The notes under the pieces were generated by a model. That model worked only from the letters and a program-made list of their open reading frames with translations. It was not told the DNA's origin and did not search any database. From the NCBI GenBank assembly GCA_902613065.1, contig CACMFU010000009.1, forward strand, positions 1 to 57,044: 57,044 nucleotides of DNA. The letters are read 5' to 3'. The stretch comes from an uncultured Pelagibacteraceae bacterium. GTDB taxonomy: Bacteria > Pseudomonadota > Alphaproteobacteria > Pelagibacterales > Pelagibacteraceae. Position numbers and translations under genes: made by a program. Positions 52,804-57,044 of this stretch are shown piece by piece; within the stretch, counting starts at the first letter, position 1; every line of letters begins with the position of its first letter.

Positions 52804-54111
52804 ATGTTAAATATAAAAAGAATATTTGAGACAATTGCTGATGCTGGTCAAAAAATTTTAGAGAAAAAATCATTAAAAAAATTCTCTAAAAAAAGAGATT
52901 TGATTGAGCTATGTGATGACCTGTTATCATCTAAAGGAGCTGCTTTCGGTATCACTTTAGCAAGAGATATTCTTTTTAGATATCATAACTTATCTCATGA
53001 AGATAAATTAAAATTCTTACTTCAAGTAAATGAAAAATATAAACCTGATACAGCAAATATTGACAATGCTATAAAAGACTATACCGAAAATAAAAATAGT
53101 AGATCAATTTTAAATTTATCAAGAATTACATCAGGAATTAGAAAAGAATTGTTTATTAGATTAAACATGGCTCCAAATGGGACAGCAGAGATTGTTTCTT
53201 TAAGAGAAGATCTACAAATGTTTTTAATTAAAAATCCCGAATTAAAAGAATTAGATTATGATTTGATTGATATTTTTAAAAATTGGTTCAACCCTGGATT
53301 TTTAAAATTAAGAAAAATAACCTGGGATACAAAAGCTGCAATATTAGAAAAATTATTAAAATATGAAAAAGTTCATTCAATGAAAGATATGAATGAATTG
53401 AAAATTAGATTAGGAGAAAACAGAAGATTTTTTGCTTATTTTCATCCAGCATTAGAAGATGAGCCAATAATTTTTGTTGAGATTGCGCTAACTAAAGGAT
53501 TAGCTAAATCTATTCAAGAGTTAACAAGACCTAATGATGGAAAAAAGGAAGATTATGATACAGCAACTTTTTATTCAATTAGTAACTGTCAAGAAGGACT
53601 GTCAAGAGTTACGCTTGGTAACTTCTTAATAAAGAGAGTAGTATATGAGTTACAAGAAGAGTTACCCGATGTAAAAAATTTTGGAACCTTGTCACCGATG
53701 CAAGGTTTTGCTGATTGGGTTAAATCATCGGAAAATGAGAAAATAAGTGAGATAGTTCAAAAAGATAATTTTGTAAAAGTTGAGTTCTTAAAATCTTTAG
53801 ATCTTAAAATTGGAGATAGAAAATTTATTGATAATAAAGATTTACTTACAAAACTTGCTTTAAATTACTTAGCTATACAAAAAAATGATCTTGGTTTTCC
53901 CATTAATGATGTTTGTAGGTTTCATTTAAAAAATGGAGCTGAAATTGACGATATTGTAGTTAATGCTAACGTTTCTGATGTAGGATTTAAAAGGTCATTT
54001 GGAATAATGGTTAATTACAAATATGAACTTGGGAAAATTGAGCAAAATCATCAAGAGTATGTAAACGAAAAAAAAATTAATATATCAAGCAAACTCAAAA
54101 AATATGTCTAG
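52804..54111 (+). CDS. Malonyl-CoA decarboxylase
   Basis: This 435-residue enzyme has an N-terminal helical domain and a C-terminal GNAT-like catalytic domain. Recognised blocks are FFAYFHPALEDEPIIFVEIALTKGL, TATFYSISNCQEGLSRVTLGNFLIKRVV with the catalytic Ser/His region, FGTLSPMQGFADW and PINDVCRFHLKNGAEIDDI near the end. It converts malonyl-CoA to acetyl-CoA and CO2. Lying 15 bases after dctM, it points to malonate, or a compound degraded via malonyl-CoA, as the transported substrate. Its last 8 bases overlap dusA. Confidence 0.9.
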   Translation: MLNIKRIFETIADAGQKILEKKSLKKFSKKRDLIELCDDLLSSKGAAFGITLARDILFRYHNLSHEDKLKFLLQVNEKYKPDTANIDNAIKDYTENKNSRSILNLSRITSGIRKELFIRLNMAPNGTAEIVSLREDLQMFLIKNPELKELDYDLIDIFKNWFNPGFLKLRKITWDTKAAILEKLLKYEKVHSMKDMNELKIRLGENRRFFAYFHPALEDEPIIFVEIALTKGLAKSIQELTRPNDGKKEDYDTATFYSISNCQEGLSRVTLGNFLIKRVVYELQEELPDVKNFGTLSPMQGFADWVKSSENEKISEIVQKDNFVKVEFLKSLDLKIGDRKFIDNKDLLTKLALNYLAIQKNDLGFPINDVCRFHLKNGAEIDDIVVNANVSDVGFKRSFGIMVNYKYELGKIEQNHQEYVNEKKINISSKLKKYV

Positions 54112-55105
54112 ATTAAATAGAACTATTTCTGTTGCTCCAATGATGGACTGCACAGACAAACATGAAAGATTTTTCTTAAGACTAATTAGTAAAAACGTTC
54201 TTCTCTATACTGAAATGATTGTCTCAGAAGCTATTGATAGAGGAGATAAAAAGAAACTATTAGAATTTGATATGAGAGAAAAACCTGTTGCTTTGCAACT
54301 TGGTGGTTCTTCTCCAAAACTATTAGGAAATGCAGCATATTTAGGTGAAGAATTTGGTTATGATGAAATAAATTTAAATTTAGGTTGTCCAAGTAAAAAA
54401 GTTCAGAAAAATAGATTTGGGGCTTGTTTAATTCAAGAACCCAATCTTGTTGCTGATTGTCTAAGTGAAATGATTTCAAAAACATCACTTCCTGTAACAG
54501 TTAAAACTAGAATTGGATATGACAATGTTGATCAATACGAAAATTTATATAATTTTGTGAATATTTTAAAAGAAACAGGTGTTAAAACTTTTATAATCCA
54601 TGCCAGAAAGGCAATGCTAGGAAAATTTACACCTAAACAAAATTTAAATATCCCACCATTAAAATATGAATATGTAAATAAATTAAAGAAAGATTTTCAA
54701 AATTTAGAAATAATTATAAATGGTGGCATAACTTCTACTGATCAAATTAAAGAACATTTAGATAATGTCGATGGTGTTATGATTGGAAGATCTATTTATC
54801 ATTCTCCTTACATGTTAGCAGATATTGAAAATAAAATTTTTAATAATAGTGAAGTTTTGACAAGACAAGAAGTTGTTGAGAAACTAATTGAGTATGTAAA
54901 AGAAGAGATAAAAAAGGGTACAAGATTAAATCAAATTATGAGACATACCCTTGGTCTATTTCATGGCCAAACTGGTTCAAGTTTTTGGAAAAGATATTTA
55001 AGTGAAAATATGTGTGTAAGAGATGCCGATGTTAAGAAAATTGATCACATAATGGATAAAGTAAAGTTTAATCCACAAAGTATATCGGCAGGGCAAATTG
55101 AATAA
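54104..55105 (+). CDS. dusA: tRNA-dihydrouridine synthase A
   Basis: This 333-residue flavoenzyme reduces uridines in the tRNA D-loop. It has ISVAPMMDCTDKHERFFLRLIS at the start, VALQLGG, the catalytic cysteine in INLNLGCPSKKVQKNRFGACLI near residue 95, and VKTRIGYD. It also has IIHARKA and INGGITSTDQIKEHLDNVDGVMIGRSIYHSPYML. The wording matches DusA rather than DusB or DusC. It begins inside the last codons of the malonyl-CoA decarboxylase gene, so it is probably cotranscribed with that operon by position rather than by function. Confidence 0.92.
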   Translation: MSRLNRTISVAPMMDCTDKHERFFLRLISKNVLLYTEMIVSEAIDRGDKKKLLEFDMREKPVALQLGGSSPKLLGNAAYLGEEFGYDEINLNLGCPSKKVQKNRFGACLIQEPNLVADCLSEMISKTSLPVTVKTRIGYDNVDQYENLYNFVNILKETGVKTFIIHARKAMLGKFTPKQNLNIPPLKYEYVNKLKKDFQNLEIIINGGITSTDQIKEHLDNVDGVMIGRSIYHSPYMLADIENKIFNNSEVLTRQEVVEKLIEYVKEEIKKGTRLNQIMRHTLGLFHGQTGSSFWKRYLSENMCVRDADVKKIDHIMDKVKFNPQSISAGQIE

Positions 55106-55931
55106 TACCCTTTTAGAGATTAATAATATTTATTTTATTTTTTTAATGATGGCAGCCGCTGTTCCGGTTGGTTTTTTTGCAGGTTTTTTTGGTATCGGTG
55201 GAGGATTAATCTCAGTTCCATTTTTATTTTTTGTATTTGAAGCATTTAACGTGGATAAAGATTATTTAATGCATTTATCTGTAGGTACAGCTTTCTCAAT
55301 AACAATTTTAACTGCTACAGCCTCAGTATTAACTCATAGAAAATACAATGCTGTTGATTTTAATATTATTAAAAATTATGGAACATTTGTAATAATTGGA
55401 GTTTTCTCTGGAACATTGATGGCAGCATTGATGAATACTAAAACATTGTTATTCTTTTTTTCTGCTGTTGTTTTCTTTTTTGGAGCTTACTTGCTATTAC
55501 AAAGTGAAAAGAAAAAAAAAATTAAGAAAAAATTTAATATTTTCCCAAGAATAATATTTGGATTTTTGTCAGGATTAATATCTGCTCCTATGGGCATAAC
55601 AGGAGCTATGATGAATGTTCCTATCTTAAGATACTTCGGTTACCCTATTAACTTAGCAATAGGAAGCTCTGCAGCTATTGGATTTATAATTGCTTTATTT
55701 GGATCAATTGGATTTTTTACATCTGGTTTAATGTTAAAAGCTGATATCCCACTCAGTATTGGATTTATTAATATACCTGCATTTATAATTTTTGTTCCAA
55801 TAACCACATTCATGGCAAGGATTGGAGCAAAAACAGTTCAAGATCTAGATAGAGTTAAAACACAAAGGTTATTTGGTGTTTTTCTTTATGTTATTGGTAC
55901 TTTGTTTCTTTATAGATTTTTAGTGACTTAG
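55098..55931 (+). CDS. TauE/SafE-family membrane exporter
   Basis: This 277-residue membrane protein has about eight helices. It carries VGFFAGFFGIGGGLISVPFLF in the first half and GFLSGLISAPMGITGAMMNVPILRYFGYPINLAIGSSAAIGFI in the second, the TauE/SafE repeats. Family members export sulfite, sulfoacetate or related organosulfur anions. The start used is a TTG at 55098 that overlaps dusA by 8 bases; an ATG at 55146 is also possible but shortens the first helix. A hairpin follows the stop. Confidence 0.85.
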   Translation: MNNTLLEINNIYFIFLMMAAAVPVGFFAGFFGIGGGLISVPFLFFVFEAFNVDKDYLMHLSVGTAFSITILTATASVLTHRKYNAVDFNIIKNYGTFVIIGVFSGTLMAALMNTKTLLFFFSAVVFFFGAYLLLQSEKKKKIKKKFNIFPRIIFGFLSGLISAPMGITGAMMNVPILRYFGYPINLAIGSSAAIGFIIALFGSIGFFTSGLMLKADIPLSIGFINIPAFIIFVPITTFMARIGAKTVQDLDRVKTQRLFGVFLYVIGTLFLYRFLVT

Positions 55932-55936
55932 GAAAC

Positions 55937-55966
55937 GAGGTGGTTTCAGTCTCCCTCCACCACCTC
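55937..55966. terminator. Hairpin between convergent TauE and phosphomannomutase genes
   Basis: Arms GAGGTGGT (55937-55944) and ACCACCTC (55959-55966) are exact complements with a 14-base loop. They lie in the 88-base gap between two convergent genes. It is GC-rich for this DNA. Neither side has a strong T run, so termination may rely on the stem or on Rho. It is the only convergent gap here with room for such an element. Confidence 0.6.
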
Positions 55967-56019
55967 ATTTACATATTAATCGATTCTCAAATTTTTTCTT
56001 AACTCTTTATAGTTGAATT

Positions 56020-57044
56020 TTAAATTTTTTGATCATATTCCCCAACCTTACCAGTTTGTTGAAGCAGATTATCAATAAAGTCAAAAATCTTCTTTTTTCT
56101 ATCTTCAGAGGTTGGACTTTCTGTAACTACAACTAAAGAGGGTTTATTTGAGGATGCTCTTATTAATCCCCAAGACCCATCATCAAAAGAAAATCTTACT
56201 CCATTAACAGTTAATATTTCTCTAATTTCTTGATTATCTACTTTAGTTTTATTTTCTTTGATATTTGTTATTTCTTTAACTAAATTCTCAACTACCTCAT
56301 ATTTTTCGTTGTCTTTACAATAAGGAGCCATAGTTGGACTTTGATAAGTCGTTGGTAATTCACCAAGTATTTCACTCACTTTTTTGTTATTTTTATCGAG
56401 TAACTTACAGACCTGTATTGCTGAATTAATTCCATCATCATAGCCATACCCCAAAGGTTTATTAAAAAAGAAATGACCACTTTTTTCAAATCCTGCTAAA
56501 GCGTTATCGCTATTTACCTTTCTTTTGATATGAGAATGACCAGTTTTCCAATAAATTGTTTCACATTTATTCTCATTTAATATTTTGTCATTGGAATAAA
56601 GTCCTGTCGATTTTACATCAACAATAAATTTACTTTTTTTGTGATCTTTTGAAAGATTTCTAGCTATTAATAGCCCTATTTTATCTGAAAAGATTTCATT
56701 ACCTTTATCGTCAATAACCCCAACTCTATCTCCATCTCCATCAAAACCAAATCCAATATCGGCATTATTTTCTTTAACAGCTTTTGAAATTGCATGTAGC
56801 ATTTCCAAATCTTCAGGATTAGGATTATATTTTGGAAAAGTCCAATCCAAGTTACAATCGAGTTCAATGACCTCGCACCCAATACCTCTTAAAATTTCAG
56901 GTGCGAATATTCCAGCTGTTCCATTTCCACAAGCAACAACTGCTTTAATTTTTTTATTTAATGGATTTTTTGTTATCAAATCATTTTTATAAACATTTTG
57001 AAAACCATCAATTTTTTTTATATTTCCCTCTCCATTAATAAATT
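56020..57044 (-). CDS. Phosphomannomutase/phosphoglucomutase, truncated by window edge
   Basis: The leftward frame stays open from the right edge of the window to the stop at 56020, so the 5' part of the gene is missing. An internal TTG at 56979 is not a real start. About 341 of the usual 450-500 residues are present. VACGNGTAGIFAPEIL, the metal-binding loop GFGFDGDGDRVGVID, the sugar-recognition block ALAGFEKSGHFFF with GYDDGINSA, and RASSNKPSLVVVTES at the phosphate-binding C-terminus define the alpha-phosphohexomutase family of the AlgC/ManB type. It interconverts hexose-1- and 6-phosphates for nucleotide-sugar and surface-glycan synthesis. The serine loop is outside the window. Confidence 0.9.
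   Translation of the reverse strand, partial: FINGEGNIKKIDGFQNVYKNDLITKNPLNKKIKAVVACGNGTAGIFAPEILRGIGCEVIELDCNLDWTFPKYNPNPEDLEMLHAISKAVKENNADIGFGFDGDGDRVGVIDDKGNEIFSDKIGLLIARNLSKDHKKSKFIVDVKSTGLYSNDKILNENKCETIYWKTGHSHIKRKVNSDNALAGFEKSGHFFFNKPLGYGYDDGINSAIQVCKLLDKNNKKVSEILGELPTTYQSPTMAPYCKDNEKYEVVENLVKEITNIKENKTKVDNQEIREILTVNGVRFSFDDGSWGLIRASSNKPSLVVVTESPTSEDRKKKIFDFIDNLLQQTGKVGEYDQKI

Noticed and set aside
53941..55145. Separate promoter or terminator between malonyl-CoA decarboxylase, dusA and the TauE gene
   Set aside because: The genes overlap by 8 bases at both junctions, and no hairpin with a T run was seen in the overlaps.
1..57044. CRISPR array, insertion sequence, prophage or replication origin
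   Set aside because: No regularly spaced repeats, transposase, integrase, phage structural genes or DnaA-box cluster were seen on either strand.

Overview
The window looks like a chromosomal segment of a SAR11-type alphaproteobacterium (Candidatus Pelagibacter or a close relative). The reasons are the very AT-rich, lysine- and asparagine-heavy coding, genes packed with 1-nt (TAATG) or 4-nt (ATGA) junctions, convergent genes whose stop codons touch or overlap, and the gene content: demethylating FAD/GcvT dehydrogenases with ETF, AcuI, and TRAP, TTT and ABC uptake systems with large secreted binding proteins. No insertion sequence, prophage, CRISPR array or rRNA is visible. One tRNA (CAT anticodon) is present. 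The first and last genes run off the window edges.

Layout. 1-1093: end of a CoA-binding protein, a secreted DUF4864-like protein and a tiny membrane protein. 1140-6919: a dimethylglycine/sarcosine dehydrogenase-like enzyme, both ETF subunits and ETF-ubiquinone oxidoreductase, which together form a route from methylated amines to the quinone pool. 6920-10958: DUF2237, a 2OG oxygenase, hisI, folE, acuI and a LysR regulator. 10992-17514: an iron-type operator, the ferric iron ABC operon (binding protein, a tiny Cys-motif protein, permease, ATPase) and a second FAD/GcvT dehydrogenase. 17504-25227: an EamA exporter, a tartrate/D-malate dehydrogenase, guaC, a fluoroacetate-dehalogenase-like hydrolase with a TauD dioxygenase and an AEC carrier, then secreted proteins. 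25259-33421: a GT7-like galactosyltransferase, tRNA, apt, mtnP-mtnA-class II aldolase, an AdoMet decarboxylase-spermidine synthase fusion, a polar amino acid ABC transporter without ATPase, and a Nit-type amidase. 33418-37070: a circularly permuted ATP-grasp protein opposite the proteasome-like protease Anbu, DUF6165 and a GT9 glycosyltransferase. 37063-41175: an AbrB-type membrane protein and a tctCBA transporter. 41172-48674: a GT4 enzyme, redoxin, gamma-carbonic anhydrase-like protein, DUF1330, a putative secreted zincin, a miniature beta-carbonic-anhydrase-like protein, a PNPOx-like flavoprotein, a hydroxyisobutyrate dehydrogenase-like enzyme, an MFS carrier and rpoZ. 48675-57044: a CaiB CoA-transferase divergent from a TRAP transporter with malonyl-CoA decarboxylase, then dusA, a TauE exporter and a truncated phosphomannomutase.

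Most interesting themes. (1) A compact polyamine/methylthioadenosine loop: the fusion enzyme makes methylthioadenosine, mtnP-mtnA-aldolase would recycle it, and apt on the opposite strand would salvage the adenine. (2) All four binding-protein-dependent transport operons carry an RNA hairpin between the binding-protein gene and the first permease gene. Two of these look like intrinsic terminators, and one contains the tctB start codon. This suggests built-in attenuation that keeps binding protein high and permease low. (3) The iron operon has a perfect 14-bp inverted repeat plus a Fur-like site, and a previously unannotatable 57-aa protein with a CxxCxxxC motif. (4) Anbu occurs with only one of its usual partner genes. 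(5) A probable malonate module combines TRAP uptake, a CoA-transferase and malonyl-CoA decarboxylase. Functional names rest on motifs recognised by eye; no database search was run.
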